64,000 nucleotides of DNA from Hymenobacter gummosus (GCF_003970915.1 NZ_RXOF01000001.1:186001-250000); one strand, 5' to 3'. Shown: positions 52,521 to 61,452, counted from the first letter of the stretch. Notes: generated by a model not told the origin, from the sequence alone. Made by a program: numbers and translations.

Positions 52521-54422
52521 ATGAATCGACTTTTTCCCCGGCTGGGCTGCGGCCTGCTGCTCGTGACTGGTGCTTCTCCCCTGCTGGCCCAGACGGTAAC
52601 CGATACCACGCGCGTACCCGCGGCGACGCCCGCGCCCGTAGCGGCCCCGGCGCCGGTGGTGGCCACGCCCCCGGTGGTGCAGCCCGCGGCGCCCGCCCCC
52701 GCCCGCATCGACGTGACGGACCCGAAAGCGCCGCTGCAGGCCCCGGTGTACGTGCCGCTCGATCCGGACGTGTACCGGCTGATTGACCGCTACGCTATCA
52801 AGTACGGGCCGGACTCCCTGGGCGACATTCACACCTCGACGCGGCCGTACAACCGGGCGGCGGTGGCGCGGCTGGCGGCGCGGATTTATGGCTCTACCAC
52901 TCAATTAACGGGCCTCTCCAACGCAGGAGCGCAGTCTGGTACGGCCGTCAGAACAGAGTCGCCCTTAGGCAAGGCTGACCAGTTCAACATCAACTATTTA
53001 TTGCAAGACAACTGGTCGAGCCTATCGGGAGGGCTGCCTTTCGATAACATCAGCAAAAGGCCCATTCTCAAATACTTTTACCGCACGCCCAGCGACTTCT
53101 ACAGCGTCAACACCAAGGACTTCACGCTGCGGGTGAACCCGGTGCTGAACCTGCAGGCGGGCGGCGGCTCCGATGGCTTTCTGTTCCTGAACACCCGCGG
53201 GGCGCAGATTGAAGGCACCGTCGACCGGCGGCTGGGCTTCTTTGCCTACGTGACGGACACGCAAATGCGCCCGCCGGGCTACGTGACCCAGCGCGTGGGC
53301 CGCGACAACGCCGTGCCGCACGAGGGCTACTGGAAATTCTTCAAGAACCAGCAGAACCAGTTCGACTTCCTCACGGCCCGGGGCTACGTGACCTACGCGG
53401 CCACCCGGCACATCAACGTGCAGCTGGGCCACGACCGGAACGTCATCGGCAACGGCTACCGCTCCCTGATCTTGTCGGACTTCGCGGCGCCGTACTTCTT
53501 TCTGAAGCTGAACACGCGCGTCTGGAAGCTGAACTACCAGAACATCTTCGCCGAAATGACGGCCGAGCGCCTGAACGTGGACACGCTGTTTCAGAAGAAG
53601 TACCTGGCCCTGCACCACCTGAGCTACGACATCACGCCGGGGCTGAACGTGGGCGTGTTCGAGTCGACCATGTTCGGGCGCGGCAAGGAGGGCTTCGAGC
53701 TGCAGTACCTGAACCCGCTCATCTTCTACCGCGCCGTGGAGCAGGCCATCGGCTCGAACGACAACGCCCTGCTCGGCGCCGATTTCCGCTGGAACATCAA
53801 GCGCCGCTTCCAGCTCTACGGGCAGGTGGTGCTCGACGAGCTGAAGGTGAGCGAGGTGCGCGCCGGCAACGGCTGGTGGGCCAACAAGCAGGCCTTTCAG
53901 CTGGGCGGCAAGTACATCGACGTATTCGGCCTCCCGAACCTGGATTTGCAGCTGGAATACAACTACATCCGGCCCTACACCTACCAGCACGAGGACCTGT
54001 ACCGGGCCTACGAGCATTACGGGCAGCCGTTGGCCCACCCCAACGGGGCCAACCTGCGGGAGCTGTTCGGGCAGCTCAGCTACCAGCCCCTGCCCCGCCT
54101 GACGCTGGTGGGCAAGGGCTTCTACACGGTGTACGGGCAGGACGTGGCTCCGGCGGCCGGGGGGCCGCTGCTCAACTACGGCGGCAACGTGCTGCGCTCC
54201 TACGAAACCCGCGTGCAGGAATACGGCAACCGCGTGGGCCAGGGCCTGCGCACCGAGCAGCTCTTCGGCGACTTCACCGCCACCTGGATGGCCCGGCACA
54301 ACCTCTGGCTCGACGCCAAGCTGATTGTGCGCAGCGAGTTGGCCGCGGCCGTGCGCACCACCAACGTGTACCCCTCGGTGGGCCTGCGCTGGAACGCCGC
54401 CCAGCGCCTGCACGAATTCTAA
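52521..54422 (+). CDS. Outer-membrane barrel of the Wzi/RemB-like family
   Basis: 633 aa from the ATG at 52521. Signal peptide to about 24 (SPLLAQ). A Pro/Ala-rich linker (about 30-70), then a long beta-barrel: NINYLLQDNWSSL, LRVNPVLNLQAGG, IEGTVDRRLGFFAYVTDTQ, GHDRNVIGNGYRSLILSD and ELQYLNPLIFYRAVEQ. Related proteins include capsule-assembly Wzi and gliding protein RemB, both outer-membrane barrels. With the Wza/Wzc/CpsB set 40 kb away, a capsule surface-attachment role is plausible. TAGCTTCG at 52468 is a weak -7 element. Confidence 0.87.
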   Translation: MNRLFPRLGCGLLLVTGASPLLAQTVTDTTRVPAATPAPVAAPAPVVATPPVVQPAAPAPARIDVTDPKAPLQAPVYVPLDPDVYRLIDRYAIKYGPDSLGDIHTSTRPYNRAAVARLAARIYGSTTQLTGLSNAGAQSGTAVRTESPLGKADQFNINYLLQDNWSSLSGGLPFDNISKRPILKYFYRTPSDFYSVNTKDFTLRVNPVLNLQAGGGSDGFLFLNTRGAQIEGTVDRRLGFFAYVTDTQMRPPGYVTQRVGRDNAVPHEGYWKFFKNQQNQFDFLTARGYVTYAATRHINVQLGHDRNVIGNGYRSLILSDFAAPYFFLKLNTRVWKLNYQNIFAEMTAERLNVDTLFQKKYLALHHLSYDITPGLNVGVFESTMFGRGKEGFELQYLNPLIFYRAVEQAIGSNDNALLGADFRWNIKRRFQLYGQVVLDELKVSEVRAGNGWWANKQAFQLGGKYIDVFGLPNLDLQLEYNYIRPYTYQHEDLYRAYEHYGQPLAHPNGANLRELFGQLSYQPLPRLTLVGKGFYTVYGQDVAPAAGGPLLNYGGNVLRSYETRVQEYGNRVGQGLRTEQLFGDFTATWMARHNLWLDAKLIVRSELAAAVRTTNVYPSVGLRWNAAQRLHEF

Positions 54423-54499
54423 ATCACGGATTCTTGCGGATTTTTTCGGATTGCACGGATTTTAGCTTCGCTGACCTTCGGTTGTGGACGATTGAACAG

Positions 54500-54537
54500 G
54501 TGGTGCCACGACTTGGAGTCGTGGCACCACTACTTTT
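54500..54537 (+). terminator. Terminator hairpin after the Wzi-like gene
   Basis: GTGGTGCCACGACT (54500-54513) pairs with AGTCGTGGCACCAC (54517-54530), loop TGG, followed by TACTTTT. Confidence 0.75.
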
Positions 54538-54564
54538 AAGCCGCCTTATCTACCACATCCAGCC

Positions 54565-54927
54565 ATGAATGCGCCCACCGACACCATCACTTTGTACCGG
54601 CCCGTGAATCAGGCGGAGCTGGATTTGATTGCGCAGAGCGGGTGGCGGGCGTTTCCGCCGCGGCTGCCGGAGCAGCCGATTTTCTACCCCGTCACCAATG
54701 AGGCCTACGCCGCCCAGATAGCCCGCGACTGGAACGTGCCCTACTACGGCGTGGGCTACGTGCTGCGCTTCGCCGTGGTGGCCGACTACGCCGCCCGCTT
54801 CCCGGTGCAGAACGTGGGCGGCCCCGAGCACGACGAGCTGTGGGTGCCCGCCGAGGAGCTGGCCGAGTTCAACCAACACATCGTTGGGCTGATTGAAGTA
54901 ACGCAGACCTTCCGGCGGGAGGAGTAA
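54565..54927 (+). CDS. Small conserved cytoplasmic protein (crystallin-J1-annotated family)
   Basis: 120 aa, no signal or membrane segment. Opening TITLYRPVNQAELDLIAQSGWRAFPPRLPEQPIFYPV and later WVPAEELAEFNQHIVGLIEV look like a small conserved family I recall annotated as ADP-ribosylation/crystallin J1. The name is likely an over-propagated label; no ADP-ribosylation motif is visible. Function unknown. It follows the Wzi-like gene after a terminator. Confidence 0.8.
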   Translation: MNAPTDTITLYRPVNQAELDLIAQSGWRAFPPRLPEQPIFYPVTNEAYAAQIARDWNVPYYGVGYVLRFAVVADYAARFPVQNVGGPEHDELWVPAEELAEFNQHIVGLIEVTQTFRREE

Positions 54928-54946
54928 GCAAGCGGCAACACCGGCA

Positions 54947-55151
54947 GTCATTGCGAGGAGGAACGACGAAACAAGCCTTCCTCTAGCAGCACTGCCGGCT
55001 CAATTCCTACTCACTGAAACCGGCTCCATCCGAAACCTTGCGTCTGCTGGTTTTGGGCGGGGCCGGTTTCGGTGAGTAGGCTTTTCGGTTTCTGCCAGTT
55101 GTAACGTTTCTGCTGCTAGAGGAAGGATTGCTTCGCTTTGCTCGCAATGAC
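54947..55151. repeat. Nested palindromic intergenic element
   Basis: Outer arms GTCATTGCGAGGAGGAACG... (from 54947) and its inverse ending 55151 with an AGGAAGG/CCTTCCT segment, and an inner pair CCTACTCACTGAAACCGGC (55006) / GGCCGGTTTCGGTGAGTAGG (55061-55080) with one mismatch. The 306-bp gap 54928-55233 holds nothing else except the promoter at 55218. Confidence 0.85.
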
Positions 55152-55217
55152 AGCTACCCGACCCGCTTAAGGTATTCGGCTGGCTCGGGCGTCAGCAGGC
55201 GTAGCCCCGCCGGGGCG

Positions 55218-55225
55218 TACCTTTG
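55218..55225 (+). promoter_or_regulatory. -7 element of the ABC exporter gene
   Basis: TACCTTTG matches TAnnTTTG exactly. The ATG at 55234 is only 8 nt downstream, so the mRNA would be leaderless or nearly so. No Shine-Dalgarno-like AGGAG is visible. Confidence 0.55.
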
Positions 55226-55233
55226 CCTCTTCG

Positions 55234-57090
55234 ATGAAGACTTACCTCCGCATTCTGCAGTTTGCCCGGCCCTACGCCGATTTTCTGCCGCTGTACCTGA
55301 TTTACACGGTGCTGGGCATCTTTTTCGGCATTGCCAACTTCGGCATGCTGATTCCGCTGCTCAACATCCTGTTCGACACCACCGGCAAGATGCTGGCCGA
55401 AGCGCCCCGCGCGCTGCCCGAGTTCAGCCTCTCGCTGTCGTTTATCACCAACACGTTCAACTACTACTTCCGCAACGTCATCGAGACGCAGGGGCGGCTG
55501 AGCGCCCTGGCCTGGGTGTGCACGCTGCTGATCGGGTCGGTGTTTTTCAGCAACCTGTTTCGCTACCTGAGCCTGCGCCTGCTGGCCAAGGTGCGCGCCC
55601 GGGTGATTCGCAACCTGCGGGCGGCCCTGTACCAGCGCGTGATGCAGCTGGAGCTGAGCTACTTCACCGCCGCGCAGAAGGGCGACTTGATGTCGCGCTT
55701 CACCAACGACGTGCAGGAAGTGGAAACGTCGGTGGTCAACTCCCTGACGGCCGTGGTGCGCGAGCCGCTGAGCATCATCAGCTTCTTTGCGGTGCTGTTT
55801 TTCATGTCGGTGAAGCTCACGCTGTTTACTCTGCTGCTGCTGCCCATTTCGGGCGGACTGATTGCGGGTATTTCCAAGCGCCTGCGCAACCAGGCCCGCC
55901 AGAGCCAGAGCACCCTGGGCACCATGCTGTCGGTCATTGACGAGACGCTGGGCGGGGTGCGCGTCATCAAGGCCTTCAACGCCGAGGCCCACATTACCGA
56001 CAAGTTTTACCAGCAGAACGAGGCCTACGCCCGCACCCAGCGCGGCATCGACAACACCCGCGACCTGGCCTCGCCCTTCTCCGAGTTTGCGGGCGTATCG
56101 GTGGTGGCGGCCCTGCTCTACTTCGGCGGCTCGCTGGTGCTCGGCGGGCAGTCGGACCTGACGGCGGCCAACTTCATTACCTACATCGTGCTGTTTTCGC
56201 AGGTGCTGGTGCCGGCCAAGGCCTTGTCGTCGGCGTTCAGCAACATTCAGCGCGGGCTGGTGGCCGGCGAGCGGGCCCTGGCGGTTATCGACACCGAGCC
56301 GCGCATTCAGGACAAGCCCGGCGCCCTGACGCTGCCCGGGTTTCAGCAGGCCATTGAGTTCGAGAACGTGGGCTTCAGCTACGGCGGCGACGATGCCCGC
56401 CCGGTGCTCGACGGCATCAACCTCACCGTGCCCAAGGGCAAAACGGTGGCGCTGGTGGGCCCCTCGGGCGGCGGCAAGAGCACCCTGGCCGACCTGGTGC
56501 CGCGCTTCTACGACGTGACCGAGGGCCGCATCCGCATCGACGGCCACGACCTGCGCGACTGTACCATCCATTCTCTGCGCGAGCAGATGGGCATCGTCAC
56601 GCAGGAAAGCATCCTGTTCAACGACACGATTTTCAATAACATCCGCTTCAACAAGCAGGACGCCACCGAGCAGGAGGTTATCGAAGCGGCCCAAATTGCC
56701 AACGCCCACGACTTCATCATGGCCTCGCCCGAGGGCTACCAGACGATGATTGGCGACCGGGGCGCGCGGCTGTCGGGCGGGCAGCGGCAGCGCCTGAGCA
56801 TTGCCCGCGCCATCCTGCGCAACCCGCCCATCCTCATCCTCGACGAGGCCACCTCGGCCCTCGACACCGAGAGCGAAAAGCTGGTGCAGGAAGCCCTGAC
56901 GCGCCTGATGGCCAACCGCACTTCCCTGGTTATTGCCCACCGCCTGAGCACCGTGCAGCACGCCGACGAAATCGTGGTTTTGCAGCACGGGCGCATCGTG
57001 GAGCGCGGCACCCACGAGGAGCTGCTGCTGCGCCCCGACGGCCTGTACGCCCGCCTGAGCCGTATGCAGAACAACCCGGCCCTGGCGTAA
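55234..57090 (+). CDS. MsbA-type ABC transporter, fused permease and ATPase
   Basis: 618 aa: an exporter half-transporter with six membrane helices (about 1-330), then an ATPase. Walker A GPSGGGKST (Lys about 415), Q-loop GIVTQESILFND, signature LSGGQ, Walker B ILILDEATSALD, His-switch AHRLSTV. Such homodimers flip lipids or export peptides and drugs. No substrate clue in the neighbourhood, except that gmhA (heptose) lies downstream, so an LPS-lipid flippase role like MsbA is possible. Immediately followed by a copy of the 184-bp repeat. Confidence 0.95.
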   Translation: MKTYLRILQFARPYADFLPLYLIYTVLGIFFGIANFGMLIPLLNILFDTTGKMLAEAPRALPEFSLSLSFITNTFNYYFRNVIETQGRLSALAWVCTLLIGSVFFSNLFRYLSLRLLAKVRARVIRNLRAALYQRVMQLELSYFTAAQKGDLMSRFTNDVQEVETSVVNSLTAVVREPLSIISFFAVLFFMSVKLTLFTLLLLPISGGLIAGISKRLRNQARQSQSTLGTMLSVIDETLGGVRVIKAFNAEAHITDKFYQQNEAYARTQRGIDNTRDLASPFSEFAGVSVVAALLYFGGSLVLGGQSDLTAANFITYIVLFSQVLVPAKALSSAFSNIQRGLVAGERALAVIDTEPRIQDKPGALTLPGFQQAIEFENVGFSYGGDDARPVLDGINLTVPKGKTVALVGPSGGGKSTLADLVPRFYDVTEGRIRIDGHDLRDCTIHSLREQMGIVTQESILFNDTIFNNIRFNKQDATEQEVIEAAQIANAHDFIMASPEGYQTMIGDRGARLSGGQRQRLSIARAILRNPPILILDEATSALDTESEKLVQEALTRLMANRTSLVIAHRLSTVQHADEIVVLQHGRIVERGTHEELLLRPDGLYARLSRMQNNPALA

Positions 57091-57273
57091 GCTGGCGCCG
57101 GTTTAGCCGTCGAAGACGGCGTAACCGGTGCCCAACATAAGGCAGGCTTTCAGCCTGCGTCCGGCGCCCGAACGACTGTTCCGGCCGGCTTTATCAACGT
57201 TCGACGCAGGTTGAAAACCTGCTTTATGGTAGGCACCGGTTACACTCGCGTTGCTCGCCAAACCGGCGCCAGC
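57090..57273. repeat. 184-bp nested palindromic element, copy 2
   Basis: Same length, arms and inner hairpins as 42459-42642. The first outer arm overlaps the last base of the ABC stop codon. Arms here read GCTGGCGCCGGTTTAGCC and the inverse GCCAAACCGGCGCCAGC. Confidence 0.9.
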
Positions 57274-57332
57274 CGCCGTCCAGCCGTTCGGGCTTCAACA
57301 TCCGTAAACGGGCATATATCGCCGCCGACGGT

Positions 57333-57340
57333 TAGGTTTG
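57333..57340 (+). promoter_or_regulatory. -7 element upstream of the small membrane protein
   Basis: TAGGTTTG matches TAnnTTTG, 30 nt before the ATG at 57371. The -33 is not clear. Confidence 0.5.
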
Positions 57341-57370
57341 CGGCGTTCCACGCCAAACTCCCTCCTGCCC

Positions 57371-57844
57371 ATGCTCGCCCTTCGTCGAATTGTCACCGTC
57401 GCCGTGATGGTGTATCTGCTGCTGGCTTTGCTCTTTGCCGTCACCGGCGGCGCCCGCGACGCCATGATGACCCTGACCGGCAACAACAACCCGGCTGAAT
57501 TCTGGTACGTGATGACCCTGATCGGGGCCGCGCTGCTGCTGCTGATGCTGCTCACCGAAAACGCCTACAACGTGGCCCTGCGCCGCGACGTGACCCGCCA
57601 CGAGCTGAAAGTAAACGAACTGAAGGCCAAGCTCTACGACCACCAGCTGGAGCGCCCCGAGCCCGGCGCCCGCCCCGGTGGCACCACCGTGCCCCGCCCC
57701 GAGCCGGCGCCGCACAGCATCCCGCGCGGCAGCATGGCCCCGCCCATGTCGACGGCCGTGCCCCCACCCTCGGCGGCCGACCTGCCGCCCAGCGCCGAGC
57801 CGCCCACCACGCTGCCGCCCACCGGCCCCGCTGACCGCCGCTGA
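57371..57844 (+). CDS. Small two-helix membrane protein with a Pro-rich tail
   Basis: 157 aa from ATG 57371. Two membrane helices ([18 protein letters not shown] and [18 protein letters not shown]), then an amphipathic helix ([19 protein letters not shown]) resembling the start of a coiled coil, and a Pro/Ala-rich tail (about 100-157). No family recognised. Its stop overlaps the possible ATG of gmhA (TGATG at 57842-57846), which suggests translational coupling. Confidence 0.7.
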   Translation: MLALRRIVTVAVMVYLLLALLFAVTGGARDAMMTLTGNNNPAEFWYVMTLIGAALLLLMLLTENAYNVALRRDVTRHELKVNELKAKLYDHQLERPEPGARPGGTTVPRPEPAPHSIPRGSMAPPMSTAVPPPSAADLPPSAEPPTTLPPTGPADRR

Positions 57845-58449
57845 TGTACCTTTGCCGCGTGGCAGACAACACCCTTTCCGACCTCATCCGGGCCGAGCTG
57901 ACCGAAGCCCGCACCGTGCTGGAGCGGTTTCTTTCCGAGCCCCGGCACATCCAATCCATCGAGCAGGCCGCCCGCCTGGTAGCCGATAGCCTCAAGCAGG
58001 GCGGCAAAGTGCTGACCTGCGGCAACGGCGGCTCCCTCTGCGACGCCCAGCACTTTGCCGAGGAGCTGAGTGGCCGCTACCGCAACGACCGGCCCGCTCT
58101 GGCCGCCATTGCCCTCACCGAAGCCTCGCACATGACCTGCGTGGCCAACGACTACGGCTTCGAGTTCGTGTTCAGCCGCTTCGTGCAGGCCCTGGGCCGC
58201 CCCGGCGACGTGCTGCTGGCCATCAGCACCAGCGGCAACTCGCCCAACATCCTGCGCGCCGCCGAAGCCGCCAAGGCTGCCGGTATGCCGGTCATTGCCC
58301 TCACCGGCAAGGACGGCGGCCAGCTGGCCCCCCTGGCCGACGTGGAAATCCGGGCCCCGCACCACGGCTACGCCGACCGCATCCAGGAAATCCACATTAA
58401 GGCCATCCACATCATGATTATGCTCATCGAGCAGCTGGTGGCGGAATAG
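57844..58449 (+). CDS. gmhA: Phosphoheptose isomerase (SIS domain)
   Basis: 201 aa if started at the overlapping ATG (57844); GTG at 57859 ([14 protein letters not shown]) is a better family start and follows directly on a -7-like TACCTTTG at 57847-57854. SIS features: [51 protein letters not shown] and the end [14 protein letters not shown]. It converts sedoheptulose-7-phosphate to D-glycero-manno-heptose-7-phosphate for LPS inner core or related sugars. No hldE or hldD homologue is adjacent. Confidence 0.94.
   Translation: MYLCRVADNTLSDLIRAELTEARTVLERFLSEPRHIQSIEQAARLVADSLKQGGKVLTCGNGGSLCDAQHFAEELSGRYRNDRPALAAIALTEASHMTCVANDYGFEFVFSRFVQALGRPGDVLLAISTSGNSPNILRAAEAAKAAGMPVIALTGKDGGQLAPLADVEIRAPHHGYADRIQEIHIKAIHIMIMLIEQLVAE
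57847..57854 (+). promoter_or_regulatory. Possible -7 element inside the 5' end of gmhA
   Basis: TACCTTTG matches TAnnTTTG, with GTG 57859 four bases later. It would give leaderless gmhA mRNA; the coding frame also runs through it, so this may be coincidence. Confidence 0.35.
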
Positions 58450-58459
58450 GGACAGCAAG

Positions 58460-58687
58460 AACGTCATCCTGAGCAGAGCGAAGGACCTTCCTCGCCTCTC
58501 TCACCACCGCTGATGCCAACGTACAGACGCTCATCAGCTAAAATGGTAACACTACTAAAAGCGCAGCTGCTGACGTCCTGACGTTGGTAGCTGCGCTCTT
58601 TCGTTCTGGCCGACCAGCGTCAGTACTCCGTAGGCAGCGGCGGCGCGGGGGGCGAGGAAGGTCCTTCGGCTACGCCTCAGGATGACG
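58460..58687. repeat. GTCATCCTGAGC nested palindrome, copy B
   Basis: Outer arms AACGTCATCCTGAGC...GAAGGACCTTCC and the inverse ending TCAGGATGACG. Inner hairpin 58561-58576 with 58581-58596 (GCGCAGCTGCTGACGT, 3 mismatches) resembles copy A's GCGCAGC stem. The gap 58450-58746 is otherwise empty. Confidence 0.85.
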
Positions 58688-58746
58688 GGCTGAATTGGCC
58701 CTAAAGCTCCTATCTTCGCCGTCCCTTACTCTTGCACATTACCTCT

Positions 58747-60285
58747 ATGGTTACCAAGACCTACGGCTCGGCCGTGCAGGGCGTTAATGCCTATACCATT
58801 ACAATTGAAGTCGTTGTATCCCAGGGCATGAACTTCTACGTGGTCGGCCTGCCCGACAATGCCATCAAGGAAAGCCAGCAGCGCATTGAGGCGGCCATGC
58901 GGGGCCGCGGCTACAACATGCCGCGCACCAAGGTGGTGGTGAATATGGCCCCGGCCGACATCCGCAAGGAGGGCTCGGCCTACGATTTGCCCATTGCGCT
59001 GGGCATCCTGCACGCCTCGCAGCAAATCAGCACCGAGCGGCTGGGCGAGTACATCATCATGGGCGAGCTGGCGCTGGACGGGGAGCTGCGGCCCATCAAG
59101 GGCGTGCTGCCCATTGCCATTCAGGCCCGCAAGGAAGGCTTCAAGGGCTTTATCCTGCCCCGGCAGAACGCCCAGGAGGCGGCCATCGTCAACAACCTCG
59201 ACGTCATTCCGGTGGGCACCATGCAGGAGGCCATCGACTTCGTGGAGGGCCGCACCGAGATTCAGCCGCTGCAGGTGGACACCCGCGACCTGTTTCAGCA
59301 CACGGCCAACCAGTACGCCGCCGACTTTGCCGACGTGCAGGGCCAGGAAAACATCAAGCGGGCCTTGGAAATAGCCGCGGCCGGCGGCCACAACGTTATC
59401 ATGATCGGGCCGCCCGGCGCGGGCAAAACCATGCTGGCCAAGCGCCTACCCAGCATTCTGCCCCCGCTGAGCATGCTGGAGGCCCTGGAAACCACCAAGA
59501 TTCACTCGGTGGCCGGCAAGCTGGGCTCGAACGCCTCCTTGCTGAACACCCGCCCCTTCCGCGCCCCGCACCACACTATTTCGGACGTCGCCCTGGTGGG
59601 CGGCGGTGGCAATCCGCAGCCCGGCGAAATCTCGCTGGCCCACAACGGGGTGCTGTTTCTCGACGAGCTGCCGGAGTTTAAGCGCACCGTGCTGGAGGTG
59701 ATGCGCCAGCCGCTGGAGGAGCGCCGCGTGACGATTTCGCGGGCCAAAGTCAGCATCGATTTCCCGGCCAACTTCATGCTCATTGCCAGCATGAACCCTT
59801 GTCCGTGTGGCTATTACAACCACCCCGACAAGGAGTGCGTGTGCGGCCCCGGCGTGGTGCAGAAGTACCTGAACAAAGTCTCGGGCCCGCTGCTGGACCG
59901 CATTGACCTGCACGTGGAAGTCACGCCGGTGTCGTTTGACCAGATGGCCGAGACGCGCCGGGCCGAAACCAGCGGCAGCATTCAGGAGCGGGTGGAGCGG
60001 GCCCGGCAGGTGCAGACCGCGCGGTTCCGGGACTTCCCCGACATCCACTCCAACGCCATGATGCCCTCGCAGATGGTAAAGGACATCTGCCAGATCAACC
60101 CAGCCGGGCGCACCCTGCTCAAGACGGCCATGGAGCGGCTGGGCCTCTCGGCCCGCGCTTACGACCGGATTCTGAAAGTAGCCCGTACCATTGCCGACTT
60201 GGCCGGCAGCGAGGAAATCCGCATCGAGCACCTGGCCGAAGCTATTCAGTACCGCTCCCTCGACCGCGAAGGCTGGGCGGGGTAG
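58747..60285 (+). CDS. comM: YifB/ComM-type Mg-chelatase-like AAA ATPase
   Basis: 512 aa from ATG 58747 (MVTKTYGSAVQG); a TTG upstream adds five residues. N-terminal ComM domain (IEVVVSQGMNFYVVGLPDNAIKES, SAYDLPIALGILHAS), then AAA ATPase with Walker A GPPGAGKTM (Lys about 227), Walker B FLDELPEF, MNPCPCGYYN and CGPGVVQKYLNKVSGPLLDRID (a ComM zinc-like Cys set), and the C-terminal helical domain. In Haemophilus and Vibrio ComM is a helicase promoting branch migration in natural transformation. Bacteroidota members are very common. Confidence 0.95.
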   Translation: MVTKTYGSAVQGVNAYTITIEVVVSQGMNFYVVGLPDNAIKESQQRIEAAMRGRGYNMPRTKVVVNMAPADIRKEGSAYDLPIALGILHASQQISTERLGEYIIMGELALDGELRPIKGVLPIAIQARKEGFKGFILPRQNAQEAAIVNNLDVIPVGTMQEAIDFVEGRTEIQPLQVDTRDLFQHTANQYAADFADVQGQENIKRALEIAAAGGHNVIMIGPPGAGKTMLAKRLPSILPPLSMLEALETTKIHSVAGKLGSNASLLNTRPFRAPHHTISDVALVGGGGNPQPGEISLAHNGVLFLDELPEFKRTVLEVMRQPLEERRVTISRAKVSIDFPANFMLIASMNPCPCGYYNHPDKECVCGPGVVQKYLNKVSGPLLDRIDLHVEVTPVSFDQMAETRRAETSGSIQERVERARQVQTARFRDFPDIHSNAMMPSQMVKDICQINPAGRTLLKTAMERLGLSARAYDRILKVARTIADLAGSEEIRIEHLAEAIQYRSLDREGWAG

Positions 60286-60331
60286 CCGTTTTCCTGCCGC
60301 CCGCCAATTTCTACTGTTCAGAGTACGCTCG

Positions 60332-60949
60332 ATGCGTTTTACTTGCTTTTGCCTGCTCGGCGGGTTGCTGTTCGGCGTCCGCACGCCCGGCAAAGCCCAG
60401 AGTCAGCCCGCCCCCGACACCCCACCATCGGCCGAAGTGGAGCGCGTCGTTACGGCCGTTGCAGTCAACTACCTGGGGCTGAGCGCCAGCCAGGAGCGGC
60501 GCCTGGGCAGCAGCGTTACGGCCACGTACGGCGTGGGGGCGCATTATTCCTTCTACTCCACCGCCTTCCCAATTGGCGGCACGCGGTTTATCAACGTGGT
60601 GGACCCGTTTTTCGGCCGCGACTACCGCACCAGCGCGCTAACGCCCTACCTGCTCGGAGAGCTGCGGCTGTACCACACCCTGTTTCGGCGCACTCAAGCC
60701 GGGCGCAACACGCGCCGCAACGCAGCCAACTACTTCGCGCTGTTCGGCGAGGTGCCGCTGAGCAAGAACCGGCTCATCGACGTGCCCAACCTGGCGCTAG
60801 CCACGCCGGTGGGGCTGAAATACGGGCTGCGGCGCAACCTGGGCGGGCACCTGTACGCGGAAGGCAGCGCCGGGCTGGCCCTCAAAATCAGCCGGACCCA
60901 GCGCACCCTGCTACCCCGCCTCGATGCCGCCCTGGCCTGGTGCTGGTAG
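60332..60949 (+). CDS. Exported protein of unknown function, barrel-like
   Basis: 205 aa from ATG 60332 (MRFTCFCLLGG). Signal peptide to about 23 (GKAQ). Beta-strand alternation (SSVTATYGVGAHYSFYSTAF, YLLGELRLYHTLF, GLKYGLRRNLGGHLYAEGSAGLALKI) suggests a small outer-membrane barrel, ending in a terminal Trp (AWCW). No family recognised. It starts 47 nt after comM and could be co-transcribed. Confidence 0.7.
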   Translation: MRFTCFCLLGGLLFGVRTPGKAQSQPAPDTPPSAEVERVVTAVAVNYLGLSASQERRLGSSVTATYGVGAHYSFYSTAFPIGGTRFINVVDPFFGRDYRTSALTPYLLGELRLYHTLFRRTQAGRNTRRNAANYFALFGEVPLSKNRLIDVPNLALATPVGLKYGLRRNLGGHLYAEGSAGLALKISRTQRTLLPRLDAALAWCW

Positions 60950-60993
60950 CTTCTGCCCTTCGGTATCCCTTCGTCCTTAGTTTCCGGTTCGTT

Positions 60994-61452
60994 ATGCTTC
61001 CCCTCTTTCTTCGCTCTATTCGCGTCAATGCGGTGGCCGTGCTGCTGCTGGCCAGCACCGGGGCCGTCGGCCAAACAACAACGCCTCCACCCTTGCCCCC
61101 GCTGTCGGCGGCGCGCTACTCGGTGGAAGACACGATTCGGGCCATCCGCCACCTGTTTGGGCAGCGCAGCAAGGGTGCCCGCGGCTACACCGCCGCCGGC
61201 AGCGCAACGCTGACCGAAGCCGCCCTGACCACCGCCCTGCGCCCGGCCGGCACCGCGCCGGGCCAGCGCATCGACGACAACCAGGACTACTTGGCCGGCG
61301 GGCTGATGCTGGGCTACGGGCTGGCGCGTGGCCGCCGGTTCGGGCCGCAGCAGCGCGAGCAGCTGATTGCGGCCTACACCCAGGGCGAGCCGCTGCCGCC
61401 CTACGTGCGTCGCCGCCTCAAGCCCCGGCACTTTCTGTACCGCCCGCTGTAG
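60994..61452 (+). CDS. Small exported protein of unknown function
   Basis: 152 aa from ATG 60994. Hydrophobic N-terminus (VNAVAVLLLASTGAVG) as signal peptide, then a Pro stretch (TPPPLPP), a helix (YSVEDTIRAIRHLFGQRSKG) and a basic, Arg-rich end (YVRRRLKPRHFLYRPL). I do not recognise the family. Probably follows the gene above on the same transcript (45 nt gap). Confidence 0.65.
   Translation: MLPLFLRSIRVNAVAVLLLASTGAVGQTTTPPPLPPLSAARYSVEDTIRAIRHLFGQRSKGARGYTAAGSATLTEAALTTALRPAGTAPGQRIDDNQDYLAGGLMLGYGLARGRRFGPQQREQLIAAYTQGEPLPPYVRRRLKPRHFLYRPL

Noticed and set aside
52239-52904. Minus-strand frame through the 21-bp array (FRHATRS-type heptads)
   Set aside because: It runs antisense into the Wzi-like gene, and the heptads result from the 21-bp unit being a codon multiple.
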